Shown piece after piece: positions 45,237 through 53,955 of a stretch of 64,000 bases of DNA. The position numbers and the translations under genes are program-made. The stretch is from Streptomyces olindensis (GTDB lineage: Bacteria > Actinomycetota > Actinomycetes > Streptomycetales > Streptomycetaceae): contig JJOH01000009.1 of assembly GCA_000696115.1 (NCBI GenBank), positions 1 through 64,000 of the forward strand, in the 5' to 3' direction. Under the pieces are notes generated by a model. The model had not been told where the DNA came from. It saw only the letters and a program-made list of their open reading frames with translations, and searched no databases. Numbering within the stretch: position 1 is the first letter of the stretch; each line of letters starts with the position of its first letter.

Positions 45237-46031
45237 CTAGGCGAACGCGACGTTGTAGATGCCTGCCGCGATGGCGCCGCCGATCAGCGGACCCACCACG
45301 GGGACCCAGGCGTAGCCCCAGTCGGAGCCACCCTTGTTGGGCAGCGGCAGCAGGGCGTGCACGATACGCGGACCGAGGTCACGGGCCGGGTTGATCGCGT
45401 ACCCCGTCGGGCCGCCGAGGGAGAGGCCGATGGAGACCACCACGAGCGCCGTGATCAGGGCGCCCAGGGTGCCCAGGCCGTTGCCCTCGTCGTTCAGGCC
45501 CTGCGTGAGCACGGCCAGCACCAGCACGATCGTGCCGATGATCTCCGTGGCCAGGTTCTGCCAGGCGACCCGGACCTCGGGGCCGGTGGAGAAGACGCCC
45601 AGCACGGGACCGGCGCCCGTCTCCTGGGCCTCGACGGCCTTGGCCGCCGTGTCCTGCGCGCCCGGACCGCCGACGATCTCGCGGTCGGTGAGGTGGGCGT
45701 GGAACTGGCCGTAGTAGGCGATCCAGACCAGTGCGGCACCGATCATGGCGCCGAGGACCTGTCCGGCCCAGTAGACCGGGACGTTGTTCCAGTCGCCGTC
45801 CTTGATCGCGAGAGCGAGCGTGACGGCCGGGTTCAGGTGGGCGCCGGAGAGCGGCGCCGTCGTGTAGACCGCCGTGAGCACCGCGAAGCCCCACCCGAAG
45901 GTGATGGCGAGCCAGCCGGCGTTGCGGGCCTTGGAAGCCTTGAGCGTGACGGCGGCGCAGACTCCGCCGCCGAGCAGGATGAGTATGGCGGTACCGATGG
46001 TCTCGCCGATGAAGATGTCGGAGCTGGACAC
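45237..46031 (-). CDS. glpF: Glycerol facilitator (aquaglyceroporin)
   Basis: A 264-aa MIP channel with six membrane helices. Both pore loops are present: [13 protein letters not shown] (about residue 64) and [13 protein letters not shown] (about 209); the Asp after the second NPAR is the aquaglyceroporin signature that favours glycerol over water. GTG at 46031 follows AAAGGAG. It is the first gene of the glycerol operon. A GylR-type dyad lies 84 bases upstream. Confidence 0.95.
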   Translation of the reverse strand: MSSSDIFIGETIGTAILILLGGGVCAAVTLKASKARNAGWLAITFGWGFAVLTAVYTTAPLSGAHLNPAVTLALAIKDGDWNNVPVYWAGQVLGAMIGAALVWIAYYGQFHAHLTDREIVGGPGAQDTAAKAVEAQETGAGPVLGVFSTGPEVRVAWQNLATEIIGTIVLVLAVLTQGLNDEGNGLGTLGALITALVVVSIGLSLGGPTGYAINPARDLGPRIVHALLPLPNKGGSDWGYAWVPVVGPLIGGAIAAGIYNVAFA

Positions 46032-46114
46032 CCGCGACTCCTTTGTCCTTCGTCCAGGGGAAGTGCGATACCGGCCTGGCGCTGTCACACTCTAGCGCGT
46101 ATTGCCGGTAGCTG

Positions 46115-46129
46115 TTCGACAATGTCGAC
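46115..46129. promoter_or_regulatory. Candidate GylR operator upstream of glpF
   Basis: TTCGACAATGTCGAC is a near-perfect dyad (TTCGACA / TGTCGAc about a central A). It differs at two positions from the 15-mer upstream of gylR at 47115, and both fit the TTCG-N7-CGAA style of IclR-family sites. Confidence 0.65.
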
Positions 46130-46294
46130 CGATGGACGGGAGTCTTGCTTCGGCGTTACGAGCACGTCAAGGGCTGTGTTGTCGAAAACACGATCGTTAC
46201 TGATCGCCGCGGGCCCATGGATCTTTGCCGCAGGTGAGCCGGGGCATGCCGAGGACCGGGACGCCGTACGGCACCCCGGTCCCGTCCCGTTCCG

Positions 46295-47059
46295 TCAGAA
46301 CCGCCCGGCGCCCAGGTCCCGCGAGACCGCGCGGGCGCAGTCCCGGACCGCCGCGATCAGCTCGGGGCGCAGCTCCCCGTCCCGGCACAGCCGCTCCACG
46401 GCGCCCGTGATGCCGACCGAGCCGACCGGCATGCGCCGCCGGTCGTGGATGGGGGCCGCCAGGGAGGCGACGCCCTCCCAGGTCTCCTCCACGTCCGCCG
46501 CGTACCCGCGCGCGCGGGTGACGTCGAGGATGTGCTCGAAGGCGTCCGGCTCGCACACCGTCCGGTCCGTGAAGGCCTTGCGGTCGGCCTCCAGGGCCTC
46601 GCTGTGCGCCACCGGGTCGTAGGCCGACAGCACCTTGCCCAGGGCTGTGGAGTGCAGCGGCTGCATGGCCCCGATCTCCAGCACCTGCCGGCTGTCGTCC
46701 GGCCGGAAGACGTGGTGCACGATCAGCACGCCCTGCTGGTGCAGGACGCCCAGGTAGACGCTCTCCCCGCTGGAGCGGGCCAGGTCGTCGGTCCACACCA
46801 GGGCGCGCGCCCGCAGCTCGTGGACGTCGAGGTAGGTGGTGCCCAGGCGCAGCAGCTCCGCGCCCAGCTGGTAGCGCCCGGAGGCGTCGTCCTGCTCCAC
46901 GAAGCCCTCCTGCTGGAGGGTGCGCAGGATGCCGTGGGCGGTGCCCTTGGCCAGGCCCAGCGACGAGGCGATGTCCGACAGGCCGAGCCGCCGCTCGCCG
47001 CCCGCGAGGAGCCGCAGCATCGCGGCCGCCCGTTCGAGCGACTGGATGTTCCGTGCCAT
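46295..47059 (-). CDS. gylR: IclR-family glycerol operon repressor GylR
   Basis: A 254-aa IclR-type regulator. The winged helix-turn-helix (LGLSDIASSLGLAKGTAHGILRTLQQEGFV) spans about residues 24-54, and the C-terminal GAF-like effector domain runs from about 75 (GTTYLDVHELRARALVW) to the end. ATG at 47059 has GGAGGC upstream and gives the start MARNIQSLERA known for GylR. It lies upstream of glpF on the same strand and should repress glpFKD and itself until glycerol-3-phosphate is present. Confidence 0.95.
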   Translation of the reverse strand: MARNIQSLERAAAMLRLLAGGERRLGLSDIASSLGLAKGTAHGILRTLQQEGFVEQDDASGRYQLGAELLRLGTTYLDVHELRARALVWTDDLARSSGESVYLGVLHQQGVLIVHHVFRPDDSRQVLEIGAMQPLHSTALGKVLSAYDPVAHSEALEADRKAFTDRTVCEPDAFEHILDVTRARGYAADVEETWEGVASLAAPIHDRRRMPVGSVGITGAVERLCRDGELRPELIAAVRDCARAVSRDLGAGRF

Positions 47060-47114
47060 CGCCGTACCGCCTCCGTCCCCTTCGACCGCCGACAGGTGGG
47101 GCCCACAGCCCTCG

Positions 47115-47129
47115 TTCGGCAATGTCGAA
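47115..47129. promoter_or_regulatory. Candidate GylR operator upstream of gylR
   Basis: TTCGGCAATGTCGAA lies 56 bases upstream of the gylR start and is an almost exact dyad. Its twin is upstream of glpF (46115), which suggests autoregulation plus control of the operon. Confidence 0.65.
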
Positions 47130-47175
47130 CACTACCGGTCGTTGCCGACCTCTCGCTAATGGCGGGTCGCCACAT

Positions 47176-47197
47176 GTTGCGGCATCGATGCCGCAAC
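47176..47197. promoter_or_regulatory. 22-bp perfect palindrome between gylR and metH
   Basis: GTTGCGGCATC and GATGCCGCAAC are exact reverse complements with no spacer. It sits beside three direct repeats and could be a dimer-binding operator for gylR or metH. No regulator is identified. Confidence 0.55.
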
Positions 47198-47198
47198 C

Positions 47199-47254
47199 GA
47201 TGCTCATGGGGTGCGGATGGATGCTCATGGGTCCCACAGACGGATGCTCAAGAG
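47199..47254 (+). repeat. Three GATGCTCA direct repeats upstream of metH
   Basis: Units begin at 47199, 47220 and 47243: GATGCTCATGGG twice exactly, then GATGCTCAAGAG. Spacings of 21 and 23 bases are about two helical turns, as expected for regulators binding one face of the DNA. They start 223 bases before metH. Confidence 0.6.
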
Positions 47255-47421
47255 GTCGCACAGTGGCCGTCCGGCCGCCCTCGGCGTCCGTCCCGTGGAC
47301 GCGCTGCCCATCCGGGCCGACTCCCGGTTAGGCTGGCGCCGTGCGCCTCACCCCCGGATGCCCTCCGGATGTCCGGGAAGCCGCATAGCCGACAGCCGTC
47401 GCATCCGAGGGAGCCCTTTAC

Positions 47422-50400
47422 ATGGCCTCGTTGCCGCTGACCCCTTCCACCGACAGCCGGACCCGCGTGTCCGCCCTCCGAGAGGCCCTGGCCAGCCGTG
47501 TGGTCGTGGCCGACGGAGCCATGGGCACCATGCTCCAGGCGCAGGACCCCACGCTCGAGGACTTCGAGAATCTCGAGGGCTGCAACGAGATCCTCAACGT
47601 GACCCGGCCGGACATCGTCCGCTCCGTCCACGACGCGTACTTCGCGGTCGGCGTCGACTGCGTCGAGACCAACACCTTCGGCGCCAACCACTCGGCCATG
47701 GCCGAGTACGACATCCCCGAGCGGATCCACGAGCTGTCCGAGGCCGGCGCCCGCATCGCCCGCGAGGTCGCCGACGAGTACGCCGCCGGCGACGGCCGCC
47801 CCCGCTGGGTCCTGGGCTCGATCGGCCCCGGCACCAAGCTGCCCACGCTGGGCCACATCACCTACGGCACCATCCGCGACGGCTACCAGGCCAACGCCGA
47901 GGGCCTGCTCGCCGGCGGCGCCGACGCGCTGATCGTGGAGACCACCCAGGACCTCCTCCAGACCAAGGCGTCCGTCCTGGGCGCCCGCCGGGCCATGGAG
48001 GCCACCGGCGTCGAGGTGCCCCTGCTGTGCTCGATGGCCTTCGAGACCACCGGCACCATGCTGCTCGGCTCCGAGATCGGCGCGGCCCTGACCGCGCTGG
48101 AGCCCCTCGGCATCGACATGATCGGCCTGAACTGCTCCACCGGCCCCGCCGAGATGAGCGAGCACCTGCGCTACCTCACGCGCCACTCGCGCATCCCGCT
48201 GCTGTGCATGCCCAACGCCGGTCTGCCGATCCTCACCAAGGACGGCGCGCACTTCCCGCTCGACGCCGAGGGCCTGGCCGACGCCCAGCAGAACTTCGTC
48301 CGCGACTACGGCCTCTCCCTGGTCGGCGGCTGCTGCGGCACCACCCCCGAGCACCTGCGCCGGCTCGTCGAGCGCGTCCGGGACGTCACCCCGACCGAGC
48401 GTGCCCCGCAGCCCGAGCCCGGTGCCGCCTCCCTCTACCAGAGCGTCCCGTTCCGGCAGGACACCTCCTACCTGGCCATCGGCGAGCGCACCAACGCCAA
48501 CGGCTCGAAGAAGTTCCGCGAGGCCATGCTGGACGGCCGCTGGGACGACTGCGTGGAGATGGCCCGCGAGCAGATCCGCGAGGGCGCGCACATGCTCGAC
48601 CTGTGCGTGGACTACGTCGGCCGCGACGGCGTCGCCGACATGGAGGAGCTGGCCGGCCGCTTCGCCACCGCCTCCACCCTGCCGATCGTGCTGGACTCCA
48701 CCGAGGTCGACGTGATCCGGGCCGGCCTGGAGAAGCTCGGCGGCCGCGCCGTGATCAACTCGGTGAACTACGAGGACGGCGACGGCCCCGAGTCCCGCTT
48801 CGCCAAGGTCACGCAGCTCGCCAAGGAGCACGGCGCCGCCCTCATCGCGCTCACCATCGACGAGGAGGGCCAGGCCCGCACCGCCGAGAAGAAGGTCGAG
48901 ATCGCCGAGCGGCTCATCGACGACCTCACCGGCAACTGGGGCATCCACGAGGAGGACATCCTCGTCGACTGCCTGACCTTCACCATCTGCACCGGCCAGG
49001 AGGAGTCCCGCAAGGACGGCATCGCCACCATCGAGGGCATCCGCGAGCTGAAGCGGCGCCACCCGAAGGTGCAGACCACCCTCGGCCTGTCCAACATCTC
49101 CTTCGGCCTCAACCCGGCCGCCCGCATCCTGCTGAACTCCGTCTTCCTCGACGAGTGCGTCAAGGCGGGCCTGGACTCGGCGATCGTGCACGCGTCGAAG
49201 ATCCTGCCGATCGCCCGCTTCAGCGAGGAGGAGGTCCAGACCGCCCTGGACCTCATCTACGACCGCCGCGCCGAGGGCTACGACCCGCTGCAGAAGCTCA
49301 TGCAGCTCTTCGAGGGCGCCACCGCCAAGTCCCTCAAGGCCGGCAAGGCCGAGGAGCTGGCCGCCCTGCCGCTGGACGAGCGCCTGCAGCGCCGCATCAT
49401 CGACGGCGAGCGCAACGGCCTCGAAGCGGACCTGGACGAGGCCCTCCAGGAACGGCCCGCGCTCGACATCGTCAACGAGACCCTGCTGGAGGGCATGAAG
49501 GTCGTCGGTGAGCTGTTCGGCTCCGGCCAGATGCAGCTGCCGTTCGTCCTGCAGTCCGCCGAGGTGATGAAGGCCGCCGTCGCCCACCTCGAGCCGCACA
49601 TGGAGAAGACCGACGAGGGCGGCAAGGGCACCATCGTGCTCGCCACCGTGCGCGGCGACGTGCACGACATCGGCAAGAACCTCGTCGACATCATCCTGAC
49701 CAACAACGGCTACAACGTCGTCAACCTCGGCATCAAGCAGCCGGTCTCCGCGATCCTGGACGCCGCCGAGGAGCACAGGGCCGACGTCATCGGCATGTCC
49801 GGTCTCCTGGTCAAGTCCACCGTGATCATGAAGGAGAACCTGGAGGAGCTGAACACCCGGGGCCTGGCCGCCCGCTTCCCGGTCATCCTCGGCGGCGCCG
49901 CCCTCACCCGCGCCTACGTCGAGCAGGACCTGCACGAGCTCTACGAGGGCGAGGTGCGCTACGCCCGCGACGCCTTCGAAGGCCTGCGCCTGATGGACGC
50001 CCTCATCGGCGTCAAGCGGGGCGTGCCGGGCGCGAAGCTGCCCGAGCTGAAGCAGCGCCGGGTCCGGGCCGCCGCCCCGGCCGCCGTGGAGGAGCGCCCC
50101 GAGGAGGGGCACGTCCGCTCCGACGTCGCCACCGACAACCCGGTCCCCGAACCCCCCTTCTGGGGCACCCGCGTGATCAAGGGCGTCCAGCTCAAGGAGT
50201 ACGCGAGCTGGCTCGACGAGGGCGCCCTGTTCAAGGGCCAGTGGGGCCTGAAGCAGGCCCGCACCGGCGAGGGCCCGTCCTACGAGGAACTCGTCGAGAG
50301 CGAGGGCCGGCCCCGGCTGCGCGGGCTGCTGGACAAGCTCCAGACGGAGAACCTGCTGGAGGCGGCCGTGGTCTACGGCTACTTCCCGTGCGTCTCCAAG

Positions 50401-50937
50401 GACGACGACCTGATCCTCCTGGACGAGCAGGGCAACGAGCGCACCCGCTTCACCTTCCCGCGCCAGCGCCGGGGCCGCCGCCTGTGCCTGGCCGACTTCT
50501 TCCGGCCGGAGGACTCCGGCGAGACGGACGTCGTCGGCCTGCAGGTCGTCACCGTCGGCTCCCGCATCGGCGAGGAGACCGCGCGGCTCTTCGAGGCCAA
50601 CGCCTACCGGGACTACCTCGAACTGCACGGCCTGTCCGTGCAGTTGGCCGAGGCGCTCGCCGAGTACTGGCACGCGCGCGTGCGGTCCGAACTGGGCTTC
50701 GCCGGTGAGGACCCGGACGAGATGCAGGGCATGTTCGAGTTGAAGTACCGGGGTGCCCGCTTCAGCCTCGGCTACGGGGCCTGTCCCAACCTGGAGGACC
50801 GCGCCAAGATCGCGGACCTGCTCCAGCCGGAGCGCATCGGCGTCCACCTCTCGGAGGAGTTCCAGCTGCACCCCGAGCAGTCCACGGACGCCATCGTGAT
50901 CCACCACCCGGAGGCCAAGTACTTCAACGCCCGCTGA
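47422..50937 (+). CDS. metH: Cobalamin-dependent methionine synthase
   Basis: A 1171-aa four-module enzyme transferring methyl from methyltetrahydrofolate to homocysteine through cobalamin. In order: homocysteine domain (zinc ligands C235 region in NCSTGP and Cys304-305 in GGCCGTTPEH), pterin-binding domain (about 340-620), B12 domain with the axial-ligand motif DVHDIGKN (His748), and the AdoMet reactivation domain (about 880-1171). ATG at 47422 follows GAGGGAG. The gene is complete and ends with a hairpin. It is transcribed away from gylR. Confidence 0.97.
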   Translation: MASLPLTPSTDSRTRVSALREALASRVVVADGAMGTMLQAQDPTLEDFENLEGCNEILNVTRPDIVRSVHDAYFAVGVDCVETNTFGANHSAMAEYDIPERIHELSEAGARIAREVADEYAAGDGRPRWVLGSIGPGTKLPTLGHITYGTIRDGYQANAEGLLAGGADALIVETTQDLLQTKASVLGARRAMEATGVEVPLLCSMAFETTGTMLLGSEIGAALTALEPLGIDMIGLNCSTGPAEMSEHLRYLTRHSRIPLLCMPNAGLPILTKDGAHFPLDAEGLADAQQNFVRDYGLSLVGGCCGTTPEHLRRLVERVRDVTPTERAPQPEPGAASLYQSVPFRQDTSYLAIGERTNANGSKKFREAMLDGRWDDCVEMAREQIREGAHMLDLCVDYVGRDGVADMEELAGRFATASTLPIVLDSTEVDVIRAGLEKLGGRAVINSVNYEDGDGPESRFAKVTQLAKEHGAALIALTIDEEGQARTAEKKVEIAERLIDDLTGNWGIHEEDILVDCLTFTICTGQEESRKDGIATIEGIRELKRRHPKVQTTLGLSNISFGLNPAARILLNSVFLDECVKAGLDSAIVHASKILPIARFSEEEVQTALDLIYDRRAEGYDPLQKLMQLFEGATAKSLKAGKAEELAALPLDERLQRRIIDGERNGLEADLDEALQERPALDIVNETLLEGMKVVGELFGSGQMQLPFVLQSAEVMKAAVAHLEPHMEKTDEGGKGTIVLATVRGDVHDIGKNLVDIILTNNGYNVVNLGIKQPVSAILDAAEEHRADVIGMSGLLVKSTVIMKENLEELNTRGLAARFPVILGGAALTRAYVEQDLHELYEGEVRYARDAFEGLRLMDALIGVKRGVPGAKLPELKQRRVRAAAPAAVEERPEEGHVRSDVATDNPVPEPPFWGTRVIKGVQLKEYASWLDEGALFKGQWGLKQARTGEGPSYEELVESEGRPRLRGLLDKLQTENLLEAAVVYGYFPCVSKDDDLILLDEQGNERTRFTFPRQRRGRRLCLADFFRPEDSGETDVVGLQVVTVGSRIGEETARLFEANAYRDYLELHGLSVQLAEALAEYWHARVRSELGFAGEDPDEMQGMFELKYRGARFSLGYGACPNLEDRAKIADLLQPERIGVHLSEEFQLHPEQSTDAIVIHHPEAKYFNAR

Positions 50938-50941
50938 GTCG

Positions 50942-50975
50942 CCCCAGGGGACTCACCTCGCTGAGTCCCCTGGGG
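50942..50975 (+). terminator. Perfect hairpin terminator after metH
   Basis: CCCCAGGGGACTCA / TGAGTCCCCTGGGG, 14 bp with a 6-base loop, begins 5 bases past the metH stop. Confidence 0.85.
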
Positions 50976-51005
50976 CACACCTCGCACCGCCCCCCGGCGT
51001 GCGGT

Positions 51006-51027
51006 CCGTGTGCCCCGGGGCACACGG
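51006..51027. promoter_or_regulatory. 22-bp perfect palindrome upstream of the HAD gene
   Basis: CCGTGTGCCCC / GGGGCACACGG is a spacer-free palindrome 105 bases before the HAD start and 31 bases after the metH terminator. It may be an operator or a second terminator-like structure. Confidence 0.45.
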
Positions 51028-51131
51028 GCTAAACGAGGCACTTCCGCCGCGCACGACGTAGACTGGCAGGTCCACTGCAGGCCGGTTCCCCCGTGGGAAC
51101 CGGCCTGATCGTCCCTCAAGGAGGTAGGTGG

Positions 51132-51833
51132 ATGACCAGTACGGTCCCCGCGCTCGGTACCCGGACGGCCGAAGGGTCGGCCCTCCAGGCCGTGCTCCTC
51201 GACATGGACGGCACCCTGGTGGACACGGAGGGCTTCTGGTGGGACGTCGAGGTCGAGGTCTTCGCCTCCCTCGGCCACAGGCTCGACGAGTCCTGGCGCC
51301 ATGTCGTGGTCGGCGGCCCCATGACCCGCAGCGCGGGGTTCCTGATCGAGGCCACCGGCGCCGACATCACCCTCGACGAGCTCACGGTCCTGCTCAACGA
51401 CGGTTTCGAGGACCGCATCGGCCGCGCCCTGCCGCTGATGCCGGGCGCCGGCAGGCTGCTGGCCGAGCTGTACGAGTACGAGATCCCGACAGCCCTCGTC
51501 TCCGCCTCGCACCGGCGCATCATCGACCGGGTGCTCACCTCGCTCGGCGCGCACCACTTCAGCCTGACCGTGGCCGGCGACGAGGTGCCGCGCACCAAGC
51601 CCCACCCCGACCCGTACCTGGCGGCCGCCGCCGGACTCGGCGCGGACCCGGCCCGCTGCGCCGTCATCGAGGACACCGCGACCGGCGTCGCCGCGGCCGA
51701 GGCCGCGGGCTGCCGGGTCGTGGCGGTGCCCTCCGTCGCTCCCATCGCCCCGGCCCTGAGGCGGACGGTCGTCAGCTCCCTGGAACAGGTCGACCTGACA
51801 TTTCTGCACGGGTTGATGACGGAAATGCGCTAG
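51132..51833 (+). CDS. HAD-superfamily phosphatase (beta-phosphoglucomutase-like)
   Basis: A 233-aa HAD hydrolase. Motif I DMDGTLVDTE (about residue 24), motif II in LVSASHRRI (about 120), the motif III lysine in RTKPHPDPY (about 155) and motif IV VIEDTATG (about 175) are all present, with a helical cap between about 40 and 100. ATG at 51132 has AAGGAGG upstream. It likely dephosphorylates a small metabolite; the substrate is not predictable. It lies downstream of metH but is separated by a terminator. Confidence 0.88.
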   Translation: MTSTVPALGTRTAEGSALQAVLLDMDGTLVDTEGFWWDVEVEVFASLGHRLDESWRHVVVGGPMTRSAGFLIEATGADITLDELTVLLNDGFEDRIGRALPLMPGAGRLLAELYEYEIPTALVSASHRRIIDRVLTSLGAHHFSLTVAGDEVPRTKPHPDPYLAAAAGLGADPARCAVIEDTATGVAAAEAAGCRVVAVPSVAPIAPALRRTVVSSLEQVDLTFLHGLMTEMR

Positions 51834-52241
51834 CCGTTCACCCAGCGTGCAGCGGTGTTAGGGCGGTAATTCCGGAGGTGAATTCGATCCCTCCGGATGG
51901 TCGAATTCCCGTACGCTCGAACCTGTTTACGGGTGTGACCTTCCCCACGCGATCCGGGGTCGACAGTCGATCCGGCGTGTGCTGCGCACCCCGTCCACAG
52001 GGCCGTCGGCGTGCCCTTGTGTCCCGATTGATGGAACGCTGCACCAAAGCTTCCGCTGTCGGGTTTTCGGTCTGTCCGCACCCGGTTCCGCAGCGTGATG
52101 GGTGCTCAACTCCGGTGGCTGCGAACCCTCCTGCCGGTCCGGACTAATCTCGTCGCGAGAACATCGCCCCACCCCCGGGATCCGCTGCGCCACCCCTGCA
52201 TGCTGGATACACGGGGTAGACAGCTCTGGAGAAACTCGAGC
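51834..52241. other. Intergenic region before the solute-binding proteins
   Basis: This 408-base gap holds the interleaved dyads at 51871-51908 and a possible promoter region nearer the lipoprotein start. No small gene was recognised. The final leader has CTGGAG about ten bases before the ATG at 52242. Confidence 0.5.
51871..51908. promoter_or_regulatory. Interleaved palindromes (pseudoknot-like or twin operator)
   Basis: TCCGGAG (51871-51877) pairs with CTCCGGA (51891-51897), and GAATTCGA (51880-51887) pairs with TCGAATTC (51901-51908); the stems interlock with 2-, 3- and 3-base linkers. Equally, it can be read as two direct repeats of TCCGGA...GAATTC spaced about two helical turns apart. 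Confidence 0.55.
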
Positions 52242-53846
52242 ATGAACCGCAAGACTTTGGTGCTGCCGGCCGTGATCGGCCTGCTCGCGCCGGTGCTCGC
52301 CGCCTGCGGCGGGTCCGACAGCGGGAGCAGCGACAGCGGCGCGATCGTCGTCGGCACCACGGACCGGTTCACCGCCTCGAAGGACGCCCCCGCGCCCCTC
52401 GACCCGGCGTACGCCTACGACGTCGGCAGCTGGAACATCCTGCGCCAGACCGTGCAGACCCTGATGATCCAGCCCCGCGGTGAGGGCGAGCCGGTACCCG
52501 AGGCCGCCGAGCGGTGCGGCTTCACCGACACCGGCAACGAGCGCTACGCCTGCACCCTGCGCGACGGACTGAAGTTCGCGAACGGCGACCCCGTCACCGC
52601 GGCCGACGTCAAGTACTCCATCGACCGCGCCCGTTCCCTCAAGGCCGACAGCGGCGTCTTCGCCCTGCTGTCCACCATCGACACCGTCGAGACGCAGGGC
52701 GACCGCGAGGTCGTCTTCCACCTCAAGACGGCCGACGCGACCTTCCCGTACAAGCTGTCGACCCCGGTCGCCGGCATCGTCGACCCCGACGACTACCCGA
52801 AGGACAAGCTGCGCGACGGCTTCGACCTGGAGGGCTCCGGCCCGTACACCCTCAAGGCCGACGTCGAGAACGGCGAGCTGGTCAAGGCCGAGTTCACCCG
52901 CAACCCCGACTACAAGGGGAGCCTCAAGGTGAACAACGACAAGATCGACATGGTCTCCTTCAAGGACGCCGACGCCATGGGCGAGGCGCTCGAGAAGGGC
53001 GACATCGACCTGATGACCCGCACCATGTCGCCGGACCAGATCCGCAAGCTCTCCGGTGACGCGGACACCGACATCGACCTCGTCGAGATGCCCGGCCTGG
53101 AGATCCGCTACCTGGGCTTCAACACCGACGCCCCGACCGTCAAGTCCAAGGCCGTGCGCCAGGCGATGGCCCAGGTCGTCAACCGCAGCGCGCTGGTCTC
53201 CAAGGTCTACGGCTCCCAGGCCGAGCCGCTGTACTCGTTGGTCCCGGCCACCATCACCGGCCACTCCAACTCGTTCTTCAACAAGTACGGCGACCCGAAC
53301 GTCACCAAGGCCCGCTCGCTGCTGAACCAGGCGAACATCACCACCCCGGTGAAGCTGACGCTGCACTACACCACCGACCACTACGGCCCGGCCACCAAGA
53401 AGGAGTTCGAGGTCCTGCGCGACCAGCTGAACTCCAGCGGCCTGTTCGAGGTCGGCATCAAGGGCACCCCCTGGGACACCTTCCGCCCGGCCGAGAAGAA
53501 GGGCGAGTACGACGTCTACGGCATGGGCTGGTTCCCGGACTTCCCGGACGCGGACAACTTCCTCGCGCCCTTCCTCGACGCGGACAACACCCTCGGCTCG
53601 CCGTACGACAACAGCCGGATCCGCAACACCCTGATCCCCGAGTCGCGCCGAGAGGCGGACCGACTGTCCGCCTCCACCAGCCTGACGGACATTCAGGACA
53701 TCGTCGCCAGTGACGTGCCGGTGCTGCCGCTGTGGCAGGGCAAGCAGTACGTCGCCGCGCGCGACGACATCACGGGTACCGCGTACGCCCTCAACTCCTC
53801 CTCGACGCTCCAGCTCTGGGAGCTCGGGCGGGGCGTGAGTGGCTGA
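52242..53846 (+). CDS. Family-5 oligopeptide/nickel-type solute-binding lipoprotein, copy 1
   Basis: A 534-aa lipoprotein. The signal peptide ends in the lipobox VLAAC, so the mature protein is anchored by lipid at Cys22. The SBP_bac_5 core follows (CTLRDGLKFANGDPVTAADVKYSIDRA at about 100-126; GMGWFPDFPDADNFL at about 427), as in DppA/OppA. ATG at 52242 has GGAG ten bases upstream. A paralog follows after 109 bases, and no ABC permease or ATPase gene is in the window, so partner subunits must be encoded elsewhere. Confidence 0.9.
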   Translation: MNRKTLVLPAVIGLLAPVLAACGGSDSGSSDSGAIVVGTTDRFTASKDAPAPLDPAYAYDVGSWNILRQTVQTLMIQPRGEGEPVPEAAERCGFTDTGNERYACTLRDGLKFANGDPVTAADVKYSIDRARSLKADSGVFALLSTIDTVETQGDREVVFHLKTADATFPYKLSTPVAGIVDPDDYPKDKLRDGFDLEGSGPYTLKADVENGELVKAEFTRNPDYKGSLKVNNDKIDMVSFKDADAMGEALEKGDIDLMTRTMSPDQIRKLSGDADTDIDLVEMPGLEIRYLGFNTDAPTVKSKAVRQAMAQVVNRSALVSKVYGSQAEPLYSLVPATITGHSNSFFNKYGDPNVTKARSLLNQANITTPVKLTLHYTTDHYGPATKKEFEVLRDQLNSSGLFEVGIKGTPWDTFRPAEKKGEYDVYGMGWFPDFPDADNFLAPFLDADNTLGSPYDNSRIRNTLIPESRREADRLSASTSLTDIQDIVASDVPVLPLWQGKQYVAARDDITGTAYALNSSSTLQLWELGRGVSG

Positions 53847-53860
53847 CGGACCCACTGGAA

Positions 53861-53891
53861 CCCCGGGGGCCTGTGACCGCGGCCCCCGGGG
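53861..53891 (+). terminator. Hairpin between the two solute-binding genes
   Basis: CCCCGGGGGCC / GGCCCCCGGGG, 11 bp with a 9-base loop. It may limit read-through into the second copy. Confidence 0.65.
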
Positions 53892-53955
53892 ATCCGTGCC
53901 CCGGAGCCGGGGACATGCTCCGGGCGTTCTCGAGAACCGACGACAAGGCACACAC

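Larger units (their letters stand above)
47060..47421. other. gylR-metH divergent intergenic region
   Basis: This 362-base gap holds the GylR-type dyad (47115-47129), a GGTCGTTGCCGACC dyad (47137-47150), a 22-bp perfect palindrome (47176-47197) and three direct repeats (47199-47254), then a plain leader to metH. I looked for a cobalamin riboswitch and found no B12 box. Confidence 0.6.

Noticed and set aside
47200..47421. Cobalamin riboswitch before metH
   Set aside because: I looked for the B12 box and the conserved GCCACTG segment and found neither; only protein-type repeats are present.
47248..50907. 1200-codon minus-strand open frame opposite metH
   Set aside because: It is a shadow of a complete, motif-rich metH and has no signal of its own.
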